Made by a program: the position numbers and the translations under genes | Notes under the pieces: generated by a model | Seen by the model: the letters and a program-made list of their open reading frames with translations, nothing else | Databases searched by the model: none | What the model was told of the DNA's origin: nothing | Source of the DNA: an uncultured Clostridium sp. | GTDB taxonomy: Bacteria; Bacillota_A; Clostridia; TANB77; CAG-508 | Direction: 5' to 3' | DNA length: 16,257 nt | NCBI GenBank assembly: GCA_905200315.1 | Contig: CAJKKA010000026.1 | Coordinates: forward strand, 1-16,257 | In this document: positions 7,071 through 14,831 of the stretch, one piece after another | How positions within the stretch are numbered: the first letter of the stretch is position 1 | Layout of the letters: every line of letters starts with the position of its first letter

Positions 7071-8018
7071 GTGATTACTGTAAAAAATGTTTGCAAAAAA
7101 TATGGCAGTTTTGTTGCAGTTGATAATATTTCTTTTGAAATTGACGATGGCGAAATTATAGGTCTTTTGGGTCCTAATGGTGCTGGTAAATCTACTACAA
7201 TGAATATGCTTACTGGTTTTATTGAACCTACAAGTGGCGAGATTTTAATTAATGGGGTGAATATCTCTAAAAAAAGTAAAAAGGCTAAATCTAATATTGG
7301 TTATATGCCTGAAAATGTACCACTTTATAAGGATTTAACTGTTAAAGAATTTATAAACTATATGGCAGAGCTTAAATATGTTAAAGGAAAAGATAAAAAG
7401 AATATGGTTTCCGATATTATGGCTAAAACTAATTTAACAGATGTGCAAAACAAATTAATTAAGAATTTGTCTCGTGGTTATAAACAAAGAGTTAGCATGG
7501 CCGGTGCTTTAGTTGGTAGCCCTAAAATTTTAATTTTAGATGAACCTACTGTTGGTTTAGACCCTAAACAAATTACTGAAATAAGAAATTTAATAAAGTC
7601 TTTAGCAAAGGATCATACAATTATTATTAGTTCACATATTTTATCTGAGATTTCTCAAATGTGTAAAAAAGTAATTATTTTAAATAAGGGTAAATTAATT
7701 GCTATAGATACACCAGAAAATTTGGAAAATAAAGTTTCTAAAAATAATGTTATTTTAGTTACTGTTGAAGATTCCGAAAATAAAATAAAAAATGTTGTAA
7801 AAGAAATTCCTGAAATTACAGAAATAAAATTAATTAAGAAAAATGATGATAACACTATACAATATTCTTTAACAGCAAAAGAAAACAGCGATATACGTAA
7901 AATTATTTTTGAAAAATTTGCTAAAGAGGGAATTACAATATTTGAACTTAAAAAGTCTGAAACAACCCTTGAAGATGCATTTATAGATCTAATAAAAGAT
8001 AAAGGAGGTAATAAATAA
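7071..8018 (+). CDS. ABC transporter ATP-binding protein (GldA/CcmA-like, ABC-2 export)
   Basis: Cytoplasmic ATPase that powers the two following membrane proteins. The 315-residue protein has Walker A GPNGAGKST (34-42), signature LSRGYKQR (133-140), Walker B ILILDEP (153-159) with catalytic E158, and H-loop H189. The Q-loop position reads YMPE, with Glu in place of Gln. After the ATPase core (about 1-220), a C-terminal accessory region (about 225-315) is typical of ABC-2 exporter ATPases. Start is GTG at 7071 with AAGGAGG seven bases upstream. Its TAA overlaps the next ATG by one base, indicating translational coupling. The set ATPase, short permease and GldG-type subunit matches the GldAFG architecture; here it is not evidence for gliding motility. 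The transported substrate is unknown. Confidence 0.95.
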   Translation: MITVKNVCKKYGSFVAVDNISFEIDDGEIIGLLGPNGAGKSTTMNMLTGFIEPTSGEILINGVNISKKSKKAKSNIGYMPENVPLYKDLTVKEFINYMAELKYVKGKDKKNMVSDIMAKTNLTDVQNKLIKNLSRGYKQRVSMAGALVGSPKILILDEPTVGLDPKQITEIRNLIKSLAKDHTIIISSHILSEISQMCKKVIILNKGKLIAIDTPENLENKVSKNNVILVTVEDSENKIKNVVKEIPEITEIKLIKKNDDNTIQYSLTAKENSDIRKIIFEKFAKEGITIFELKKSETTLEDAFIDLIKDKGGNK

Positions 8019-8698
8019 TGTTTGCAGTATTAAAAAAAGAATTAAAAAGCTATTTTCTATCACCTATTGGATATGTTTTTATTGGTTTATTTTTATTAAT
8101 GACAAGCGTATTCTTTTATTTAGATATACTTTCTTATGGAATGTCTAAATTTCAAAATATGTTTTATTCTCTTGCTACAATTTTAACATTTATTACTCCA
8201 ATTCTTACTATGAGAATGTTTTCAGAAGAGAAAAAGGAAGGAACAGACCAACTTTTATTTACATCACCTCGTGGAATTACCTCTATTGTTTTTGGTAAAT
8301 TTTTAGCAGCAATTTGTGTACTTTTAATTACAGAACTTTTAACATTTATATACTATTTTATACTTATGTATTTTGGTAAACCAGATTTTGTTTCTTCTAT
8401 TGTAACTTTGGGTGGTTTTTTATTACTTGGTGCAGCTTATATTTCTTTTGGTATGTTTGCTTCAAGTATAACAGAAAATCAAGTTGTTGCAGCAATTTTA
8501 ACAATTGGCTTCTTTATTTTAACTTGGTTTTTACCAGATATTAATGAAATATTTTCATCTTTATCTTTAATTAATATGTTTGACAAATTTCCTTCTGGCC
8601 AAATTGCTTTAAGCGAAATTGTTACATTTATAAGTTTTACCTTATTATTTGTAGCATTAACAATTATTGTTTTACAAAGAAGAAAAAGTGTTAAATAA
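8018..8698 (+). CDS. ABC-2 type permease (GldF-like)
   Basis: Membrane channel partner of the preceding ATPase. At 226 residues it is near the usual length for GldF-like permeases, with about six hydrophobic helices. The N-terminus MFAVLKKELKSYFLSPIGYV and the cytoplasmic segment MRMFSEEKKEGTDQLLFTSP (about 68-87) are characteristic of this family; the latter probably docks on the ATPase. The ATG overlaps the ATPase stop codon by one base, and AAAGGAGG lies at the end of the upstream gene. The next gene starts 14 bases after the stop. The family call is firm; substrate is unknown. Confidence 0.93.
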   Translation: MFAVLKKELKSYFLSPIGYVFIGLFLLMTSVFFYLDILSYGMSKFQNMFYSLATILTFITPILTMRMFSEEKKEGTDQLLFTSPRGITSIVFGKFLAAICVLLITELLTFIYYFILMYFGKPDFVSSIVTLGGFLLLGAAYISFGMFASSITENQVVAAILTIGFFILTWFLPDINEIFSSLSLINMFDKFPSGQIALSEIVTFISFTLLFVALTIIVLQRRKSVK

Positions 8699-8711
8699 GG
8701 AAGGAGATATT

Positions 8712-10106
8712 ATGAAAAAGTTTATTGAAATAATAAAAAACAAATGTCTTATTAATACAAGTAAAACTTTTGCATTAATAGCAATTATGATTGCATTATT
8801 TATTGGTATTAATTATGGGGTTCAAAAATTAAATTTAAAAACTATAGATTTAACAGAAAATAAATTATATTCTTTAACAGATGAAAGTAAAGAAAAAATT
8901 AAAGATATAAATAAAGAAATAAATATTTATTTCTTCGGATATGAAGATAGTAATAATTCTGTAGAACTTGCAAAACAATATACCAGAGAAAATTCAAATA
9001 TAAAAGTAACTGTTGCAGATGCAGAAAAAAATGCAGATTTATATACTAAATATGAAGTTGAAGATGGCAACCAAGGTGTTGTAGTTGCTTGTGATGAAAA
9101 AAGCAAAATATTAACAAGTTCAGATTTTTATACATATGATTATTCTTCTTACGAGCAAATAGATACAACAGAACAAACATTAACAAGTGCAATTCTAAAT
9201 ATTATTACAGACGAAAAGCCTCAAGTATATTTCTTAACAGGTCATTCTGAAGCACTTTCTAAACTTTCTACATTTAATGTATTTTTGCAAAACGAAATAA
9301 ACGATGTAAATACATTAGATTTAATTACATCAGAATTTCCAGAAAAATGTGATTGTTTGATTTTAACTACTCCAACTTCTGATTATTCTGAACTAGAAAA
9401 AAATAAAATAGTAAATTATATAAATAATGGTGGAAATATTTTATGCTTAATGGATGGATTTTCTGATAATTTTGTAAATTTAAAAAGTATTTTAGATTTA
9501 TATGGTGTTTCAGTTTCTACAGATACAGTAAAAGAAAGCGATACTTCAAAGACAGCTTCAGGAGATACAAGATATATAATTCCAAATATGTCTTACCACA
9601 AAATTACCGAACACCTAATAACAGATGGTTTATTAATGTTTGTAAATAGTTCAAAAATAGATTTAGCTGATGATGACAAATTAGATAGTTTAAATGTAGA
9701 ATCTACTAAAATAATTGAATCTAACGATACATCTTACTTAGCAAGTGATTCAAATACAAAAGGTCCATTTACTTTAGGTGCTGAACTTTCAAAGAAAATA
9801 GATGATGACAAAACTTCCAAATTAATAATTTACTCAAATAGTAAATTTGCTCAAGATTCAGCAACAATTGGAAATCAAACAGTAGTGCCTTTTACGATTT
9901 ATAGTAATAAAGACTTATTATTAAATACAGTTGCATATTTAACAGAAAAAGATTCTTCTATTACAATTAGAAAAAATACAAATACAGTAACATACACTGC
10001 AACTGAAAAACAAAATAATATTGTTTTAGCAATTATATTTATAATTCCAATTTTAATAATATTACTTGGTATAATAATTTCATTTATTAGAAAAAGAAAA
10101 AAATAG
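8712..10106 (+). CDS. GldG-like ABC auxiliary protein (ABC_transp_aux domain)
   Basis: Third subunit of the ABC-2 system, predicted to sit in the membrane with a large extracytoplasmic domain. The 464-residue protein has a helix at about 20-37, then the family opening NLKTIDLTENKLYSLTDESK, and a domain (about 45-330) including the conserved QVYFLTGHSEA and later GGNILCLMDGF. A C-terminal helix (about 434-458) and a KRKK tail follow. A longer frame opens at 8667 inside the permease gene, but AAGGAGATATT directly precedes the ATG at 8712, so this ATG is chosen. Glu/Lys/Ser/Thr-rich segments in the middle look surface exposed. The substrate, perhaps an envelope or matrix component, cannot be inferred. 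Confidence 0.92.
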   Translation: MKKFIEIIKNKCLINTSKTFALIAIMIALFIGINYGVQKLNLKTIDLTENKLYSLTDESKEKIKDINKEINIYFFGYEDSNNSVELAKQYTRENSNIKVTVADAEKNADLYTKYEVEDGNQGVVVACDEKSKILTSSDFYTYDYSSYEQIDTTEQTLTSAILNIITDEKPQVYFLTGHSEALSKLSTFNVFLQNEINDVNTLDLITSEFPEKCDCLILTTPTSDYSELEKNKIVNYINNGGNILCLMDGFSDNFVNLKSILDLYGVSVSTDTVKESDTSKTASGDTRYIIPNMSYHKITEHLITDGLLMFVNSSKIDLADDDKLDSLNVESTKIIESNDTSYLASDSNTKGPFTLGAELSKKIDDDKTSKLIIYSNSKFAQDSATIGNQTVVPFTIYSNKDLLLNTVAYLTEKDSSITIRKNTNTVTYTATEKQNNIVLAIIFIIPILIILLGIIISFIRKRKK

Positions 10107-10119
10107 TATTAATTATTTA

Positions 10120-10145
10120 CCCCTAGCATATTTTTTGTTAGGGGG
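10120..10145 (+). promoter_or_regulatory. Hairpin sequestering the ribosome binding site of the YkvI-like gene
   Basis: CCCCTAGC (10120-10127) can pair with GTTAGGGG (10137-10144): an 8-bp stem with one G-U pair and a 9-base AT-rich loop. The only plausible ribosome binding site for the ATG at 10152, AGGGGG (10140-10145), forms the 3' arm. The hairpin could control translation or act as a weak terminator of the ABC operon; the downstream TTATTTAT is a poor T-tract. Confidence 0.55.
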
Positions 10146-10151
10146 TTATTT

Positions 10152-11198
10152 ATGCTTAAAAATAATATTAAAATAATTTCTATTATAATTGGAACTTTAA
10201 TTGGTGCTGGTTTTGCTTCTGGAAAAGAAATATATACATTTTTTGTAAAATATAATTCTTTAGGTTTTTTTAGTGTTATTTTTTCGTGTTTTTTTATTGG
10301 ATTAATTATTAATAAAACTCTTTTCTTAATTTTAAATAATAATATTAATAGTTATTCTGATTTTTTAAATTTATTATTTGGAAAAAATAAATTTAAAAAA
10401 ATATTTTACTTTTTTATTAATTTATTTTTATTACTTTCATATATTACTATGATTTCTGGTTTTAATTCTTTTTTTGAACAAGAATTAAATATTTCCAAAA
10501 TAATTACTTGCATATTTATTTGTTTATTTTGCTTTTTTATTTTTAGAAAAAATATTTCTAGCATTTTAAATATAAATAGCATTTTAATCCCTTTTTTAAT
10601 TTTTATTATTTTTTTATTTGGATTTTTAGATATACCCCAATTAAATATAAATTTATTTTTTAGCAATATTTTTTATTTTAACAATTCTTTTTTTGAATGT
10701 TTTTTAAATTCAATTTTATATGCTAGTTATAATTGTATTATTTTAATACCAATTTTAATTTCGATAAAAAAATATTTAAAAAATAAAAGACAAATAAAAT
10801 ATATTTCTTTGTTTTCTTTTACTTTTTTATGTAGCTTAACATTAATTATTTTTTTATTTATATTTTATTTACCTAACAATTATTTATATGAAATTCCAAT
10901 TATAGTAATACTTAATAATTTTAGTATTATTCAAAAAAACATTTATGGCCTTGTTATTGCAATTGCAATTTTAACCTCTGTTATATCTTCTGGATTTGGA
11001 TTTATAGATAATTTAAACACTAAAAATAATTTTATTGTGTTTTTAGTTAGCTTTTTGCCAATTATTTTTATTAATATTAGTTTTTCATTTTTAGTAAATT
11101 TTGTATTTAGCTTTTTTGGATATATTGGGCTTGTACAAATTATATTTATTCTATTGAAAAAAACACATTTTAATGTTATAAAAAGATATAGACAATAG
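10152..11198 (+). CDS. YkvI-like membrane protein (LeuT-fold family)
   Basis: Integral membrane protein related to the uncharacterised YkvI family of the amino acid/cation transporter (LeuT-fold) superfamily. At 348 residues it matches the usual length, with about ten hydrophobic helices. The first helix has the family hallmark GTLIGAGFASGKEIYTFF (14-31), whose broken helix normally forms part of the substrate and ion site. Loops are short and Asn/Lys-rich. Composition is extreme even for this genome: Phe, Ile, Leu and Asn dominate. It begins 45 bases after the GldG-like gene, with its ribosome binding site in a hairpin. The DUF5711 gene follows after 46 bases. The transported substrate is unknown. 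Confidence 0.88.
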   Translation: MLKNNIKIISIIIGTLIGAGFASGKEIYTFFVKYNSLGFFSVIFSCFFIGLIINKTLFLILNNNINSYSDFLNLLFGKNKFKKIFYFFINLFLLLSYITMISGFNSFFEQELNISKIITCIFICLFCFFIFRKNISSILNINSILIPFLIFIIFLFGFLDIPQLNINLFFSNIFYFNNSFFECFLNSILYASYNCIILIPILISIKKYLKNKRQIKYISLFSFTFLCSLTLIIFLFIFYLPNNYLYEIPIIVILNNFSIIQKNIYGLVIAIAILTSVISSGFGFIDNLNTKNNFIVFLVSFLPIIFINISFSFLVNFVFSFFGYIGLVQIIFILLKKTHFNVIKRYRQ

Positions 11199-11244
11199 GA
11201 ATTTTCTATAATAAAATAAAATTTTAAATAATTGGGAGAAAGAA

Positions 11245-12420
11245 ATGAAATTTTATAACAAATCATCTTTTAAAAGAATTAATAGAAAAAATTTAATAAT
11301 AAGTATTTGTATAATTATTTTAATTTTACTTTTAATAATTATCTTTTCTTTATATATTGCAAACCAAAATATTAGAGATTTTTTTGATATATATCTATTT
11401 AAAAAGAATATAAGTAGTAGTAATTCAAATAAAATAGACTTTAATGATGATGAATCCACTTTTGTATTTGCATACGATAAATATGTAGCAGTTTTAAATA
11501 AAAATACATTTTCTGCATATAATTCTTCAAGCAATAAAGCCTTTAATTTAACCACTGAACTTAACAATCCAATTTCTTCATCTGCAAACAGATTTATTGC
11601 TTTAGCAGAAAAAGATGGACAAAAAGTATATTTAATTAGTGGACAAAATATTATTTGGCAAAAAGATATAGAAGGAAACATAAGCAAAATAAGCGTAAAT
11701 AAAAATGGTTATGTTTCTCTTATTGCAAGCAGTACAAGTTATAAGTCTATAGTAATTACATATGATTCTACTGGAAAAGAATTATTTAAAACATATCTTT
11801 CAAGTACACTTGCAATCGACTCTGCCATATCAAATGATAATAAATATTTATCTGTTGCAGAAATAAATTATTCTGGAACTTCTATACAATCTAATATTAA
11901 AATTTTATCTATAGAAAAGGCTCAATCTGACCTTACAAATGCAATAGATTACATCTATCCGGCAGAATCTAACTCTATTATTATAGATATAAACTATAGT
12001 TCAAAAAATAAATTAATTTGTATGTATGATAATGCTATACATTTAATTCAAAATAATAACAATGACACAGAACTTACAAAAATTTCAGACAAAACAGATT
12101 TATTTTTTGATATTAATTTAACAGATACTTATATAAAAATATCACAAGGTTCAAATACTTTATTTTCTAACAATGAAGCTCACTTAGTTGATGTTTCATC
12201 AAATAAAGACAATTTGTACACAATTAATGGAACTCCCAAAGCTATATACTGTGCAGATAGCACTATTGCAATTAATTTAGGTTCTGAAATAGATTTTATA
12301 AATAATTCAGGTTGGCTAATTAAAAAGTTCAATACAACACAAGAAGCTAAAAATGTTGTTTTAGGTTCAGGTATAGCTGGTGTAGTTTACAAAAATAAAG
12401 TTGAGATAATTAATTTATAA
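11245..12420 (+). CDS. DUF5711 family membrane-anchored protein
   Basis: A 391-residue protein with a basic N-terminus, one strong membrane helix (about 18-42) and a large extracytoplasmic part made of repeated short beta strands. Phrases such as FAYDKYVAVLNKNTFSAYNS, KVYLISGQNIIWQKDIEGNI and ISVNKNGYVSLIAS resemble the blades of a beta propeller. This fits DUF5711, common in Clostridia and of unknown role. There is no catalytic motif. The ATG at 11245 follows GGGAG with suitable spacing. The stop codon is 12 bases before the CvpA-family start, so the two are probably co-translated. I infer an envelope sensing or scaffolding role only from its topology and neighbours. Confidence 0.85.
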   Translation: MKFYNKSSFKRINRKNLIISICIIILILLLIIIFSLYIANQNIRDFFDIYLFKKNISSSNSNKIDFNDDESTFVFAYDKYVAVLNKNTFSAYNSSSNKAFNLTTELNNPISSSANRFIALAEKDGQKVYLISGQNIIWQKDIEGNISKISVNKNGYVSLIASSTSYKSIVITYDSTGKELFKTYLSSTLAIDSAISNDNKYLSVAEINYSGTSIQSNIKILSIEKAQSDLTNAIDYIYPAESNSIIIDINYSSKNKLICMYDNAIHLIQNNNNDTELTKISDKTDLFFDINLTDTYIKISQGSNTLFSNNEAHLVDVSSNKDNLYTINGTPKAIYCADSTIAINLGSEIDFINNSGWLIKKFNTTQEAKNVVLGSGIAGVVYKNKVEIINL

Positions 12421-12423
12421 AGG
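12419..12423 (+). promoter_or_regulatory. Ribosome binding site deciding the CvpA-family start
   Basis: AAAGG overlaps the DUF5711 stop codon. The in-frame ATG at 12424 touches it, whereas the ATG at 12433 is nine bases away and is the likely start. Confidence 0.65.
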
Positions 12424-12432
12424 ATGATTTAT

Positions 12433-13059
12433 ATGAAAATTTTAATCGATATTTTAGTTTGTTTATTTATTTTTATTACAATTTATATTAATTCAAAAAA
12501 AGGGCTTATAGAGGTTGCTTACAAAATTGTTGCATTTTTTATTGCCATAATAATTTCTCTAATTTTGTTTAGACCTATATCTGCTTTATTGATCAATAAT
12601 ACAAATATAGACGAATATGTTAATAATTATGTAGTATCTACAATAGATAGAGATTCTAACGAAGAAAAAACTGATAATAAAGAAAAAAATAGCATTCCAA
12701 AAATATTCGACAATGCAATAAATTCTGCAAAGCAAGAAACAACACAATTAGTTTCAAATTCTATTACAAACACAGTTATAAACGTAATTTCTTTTATTGC
12801 TGTATTTATAATTACAAGAATAATATTAATATTCTTGCATATTTTTTCAGAAGCAATAGGAAATTTACCATTAATTAAACAATTTAATCATTTAGGTGGT
12901 TTATTATATGGAATATTAAAAGCTTTTATAATTATTTTTATATTACTTGCATTAATTTCTGTATTGCCTTTAACAAGCTTACAAGAAATAATAAGTTCTA
13001 CAATAATTACTAGAATTTTATATAATATAAATCCAATTTTATTATTATTTTTTAAATAA
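12433..13059 (+). CDS. CvpA family membrane protein
   Basis: Integral membrane protein of the CvpA/colicin V production family, about 208 residues, which is normal. Two helices lie at the N-terminus (about 2-18 and 26-46, with the basic NSKKGLIEVAYK between). An extracellular, charged, low-complexity segment (about 55-105) follows, then two or more helices. The conserved stretch LPLIKQFNHLGGLLYGILKA lies at about 147-166 and matches the family's typical PxxxxxNxLGGxLxGxxKG pattern. Proposed roles in the family include envelope homeostasis and colicin V or biofilm phenotypes; the molecular function is unclear. It follows the DUF5711 gene closely. The MITE-like repeat begins only five bases after the stop codon. 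Confidence 0.88.
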   Translation: MKILIDILVCLFIFITIYINSKKGLIEVAYKIVAFFIAIIISLILFRPISALLINNTNIDEYVNNYVVSTIDRDSNEEKTDNKEKNSIPKIFDNAINSAKQETTQLVSNSITNTVINVISFIAVFIITRIILIFLHIFSEAIGNLPLIKQFNHLGGLLYGILKAFIIIFILLALISVLPLTSLQEIISSTIITRILYNINPILLLFFK

Positions 13060-13063
13060 TTCT

Positions 13064-13291
13064 CGGGTCGCCCTAAAGACGTCGACCCCTACAACGTCAA
13101 ATTTTAATTTTTCAAATGTCCTTATATTACTTCTATTTTGATTTTTTAGGCGGACAGAGGCGTCCGCCCCTACAGTGTTTGATTTATATTTGTCAAATAT
13201 TTTATTTTCACATTCATTTGTGTAATATTCTTTAATTTTCAAATATTCTTGCATTGGTATTTGTATTGGTTCGCATCTTTAGGGCGACCCG
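13064..13291. mobile_element. MITE-like non-coding element with 16-bp terminal inverted repeats
   Basis: The ends are perfect inverted copies of CGGGTCGCCCTAAAGA (13064-13079 and 13276-13291), with weaker matching to about 30 bases. Inside is another GC-rich palindrome, GGCGGAC/GTCCGCC (13149-13168). Three related modules of about 30 bases, each beginning TGTA on one strand, occur at 13064-13093 (minus), 13149-13174 (minus) and 13262-13291 (plus). GC-rich blocks contrast sharply with the surrounding AT-rich DNA. No transposase and no clear target duplication are visible. A frame of 69 codons crosses it on the minus strand but lacks a ribosome binding site. It is non-autonomous if mobile. Confidence 0.65.
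13149..13168. repeat. GC-rich palindrome within the MITE-like element
   Basis: Perfect 7-bp arms GGCGGAC and GTCCGCC around a 6-base loop. It could form a stable hairpin in either strand's transcript. Confidence 0.8.
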
Positions 13292-13376
13292 TATATTTTT
13301 TTATTGTATCCTCAAAAATATGTTTATCTTTATTTTATAACCCCAAATAAAAAACTATAAAAATAATGTAATTTTA
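13292..13376. other. AT-rich spacer without a recognised feature
   Basis: Between the MITE-like element and the LCP promoter I see only A/T-runs; no gene, RNA or terminator can be supported. Confidence 0.5.
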
Positions 13377-13405
13377 TTGTATTTATTGTTTATATTTGTT
13401 ATACT
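13377..13405 (+). promoter_or_regulatory. Promoter of the LCP gene
   Basis: TTGTAT (13377-13382), a 17-base spacer and TATACT (13400-13405), with an extended -10 TG (TGTTATACT). The -35 is weak. The predicted leader is about 27 bases and includes AGGAG at 13425-13429, nine bases before the GTG start. Confidence 0.6.
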
Positions 13406-13438
13406 ATAGAAGTAATTTTTTTATAGGAGTGAATTAAT

Positions 13439-14803
13439 GTGAGTGATAATAAACCCAAAAGAATGAAAGATACTCATTCAAGAACCTCCACAGGTACTAA
13501 AGACAATTTAAGGAAAAACAATAATTTAGGTTCTGTTAACAATAATCCTAATGTTTCAGGAAATGCAAAAAAAAGGAAAAAAAATAATCATAAAAAATTA
13601 AAAATATTTTTACTTATTTTATCAATGATAATAATTATATTTCTTGGCATATTTACATATAGAGTTTATAAAAATGGTTGGGGACTTCAAGGCTTGCTCT
13701 CTACAATGCTAGGCCAAAATGAACAAACTCTTGCAGATTTAGATACTTTAGACTTTTTATTAATTGGTGAAAGTGGAAATATGACAGATACAATTATGGC
13801 ATGCAGATATGACCCTAAAACACAAAAAGCTTATATGCTTTCAATTCCAAGAGATACATTTATTGGAAACAGTGAATCAAACGCTAGTACATCAGACAAA
13901 ATAAATTGTGTTTACAATATAAAAAAGGATCCAATGACTACTGTAAAAGCTGTAAATAAAGTAACGGGTCTAAATTTAAAATATTATGTTTTTGTTGATA
14001 CAAAAGCTTTAATAGAGATAGTAGATGCAATAGGTGGAGTTGAATTTGATGTTCCAATAGATATGGACTATGATGATACTTCTAAAGAAAACACATTACA
14101 TATACATTTAAAACAAGGAACTCAAAAAATAGATGGAGATAAAGCCGAACAATTACTACGTTTCAGACATAATAACGATGGTACATCTTATCCTAAAGAA
14201 TATGGTGATAACGATTTAGGAAGAATGCATACTCAAAGAGATTTTATAAAAGCCACTCTTAACCAAACAATAAGAGCAAATAATATATTTAAGCTAAATG
14301 AATTATTAGATATAGTTAATAAACATGTAAAAACAAATTTATCCGTTAGTTTAATAAAAGATTATATACCATATGCTGTAAACTTTGATACTGAAAGCTT
14401 ACAATCTGATATGTTACCAAATGAATCTAAAAAAATAAATGAAATATGGTTTGTAAAAGTTATAGATTCTGAAGCAGAAAAACTTGTAAATGATATGTTC
14501 TTCGGTGGCACAAAAGATACTTCAAATGGAGAAAAATATATTACAGTAGAATTATTAAATGGAACTGGAGATTCAGAAAAATTAGAACCTGCTTTAAAGG
14601 CTTTAGAAAATAATGGCTTCGATGTAGTAAAAGTTGGAAATACAACAATACAAAAAACATCTTCAATTATTAATAGAACCAAACAAGAAGAAGATGCAAT
14701 TTCAAAATTAAAAAGCTTACTTAATATAAAATCTAAAACAACAACTGGAAAAGATAATGTAGATGCAGATTTAACAATAACATTAGGAAAGGATTATAAA
14801 TAA
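13439..14803 (+). CDS. LCP (LytR-CpsA-Psr) family protein with LytR_C domain
   Basis: Membrane-anchored ligase of the LCP family, which attaches undecaprenyl-linked polymers (teichoic acids, capsule or similar) to peptidoglycan outside the cell. The 454-residue protein has a basic, Asn-rich cytoplasmic tail (1-53), one helix (about 54-74), the LCP domain (about 104-300) and a LytR_C domain (about 366-450, YITVELLNGTGDS). Visible LCP residues are D117 in TDTIM, R138 in SIPRDT, the LRFRHNN motif and NDLGRMHTQRDF with its Asp, Arg and Gln. Two usual arginines are absent: TDTIM replaces RSDTIM, and Thr replaces the Arg in the last motif. Start is GTG at 13439; the overlapping ATG at 13437 reads straight into TGA. 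The acceptor polymer is unknown. Confidence 0.94.
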   Translation: MSDNKPKRMKDTHSRTSTGTKDNLRKNNNLGSVNNNPNVSGNAKKRKKNNHKKLKIFLLILSMIIIIFLGIFTYRVYKNGWGLQGLLSTMLGQNEQTLADLDTLDFLLIGESGNMTDTIMACRYDPKTQKAYMLSIPRDTFIGNSESNASTSDKINCVYNIKKDPMTTVKAVNKVTGLNLKYYVFVDTKALIEIVDAIGGVEFDVPIDMDYDDTSKENTLHIHLKQGTQKIDGDKAEQLLRFRHNNDGTSYPKEYGDNDLGRMHTQRDFIKATLNQTIRANNIFKLNELLDIVNKHVKTNLSVSLIKDYIPYAVNFDTESLQSDMLPNESKKINEIWFVKVIDSEAEKLVNDMFFGGTKDTSNGEKYITVELLNGTGDSEKLEPALKALENNGFDVVKVGNTTIQKTSSIINRTKQEEDAISKLKSLLNIKSKTTTGKDNVDADLTITLGKDYK

Positions 14804-14831
14804 AAAAATGAACCGTTTGGTTCATTTTTTT
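14804..14831. terminator. Bidirectional terminator between convergent wall genes
   Basis: Perfect inverted repeat: AAAAATGAACC (14804-14814), loop GTTT, GGTTCATTTTT (14819-14829). It has an A-run on one side and a T-run on the other, so it works as a Rho-independent terminator in both directions. It starts at the LCP stop codon (14801-14803) and reaches the carboxypeptidase stop codon (14830-14832). Confidence 0.9.

Noticed and set aside
7071..10106. The Gld-type ABC genes as evidence of gliding motility.
   Set aside because: GldA/F/G-like exporters are widespread outside gliding bacteria, and none of the other gliding machinery is present.
11199..11244. A promoter before the DUF5711 gene.
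   Set aside because: TATAAT occurs at 11207-11212 but no -35 or extended -10 accompanies it; such hexamers are common by chance here.
11253..11687. A 144-codon minus-strand frame in the DUF5711 gene.
   Set aside because: Antisense shadow of the membrane helix and first strands; no ribosome binding site or recognisable domain.
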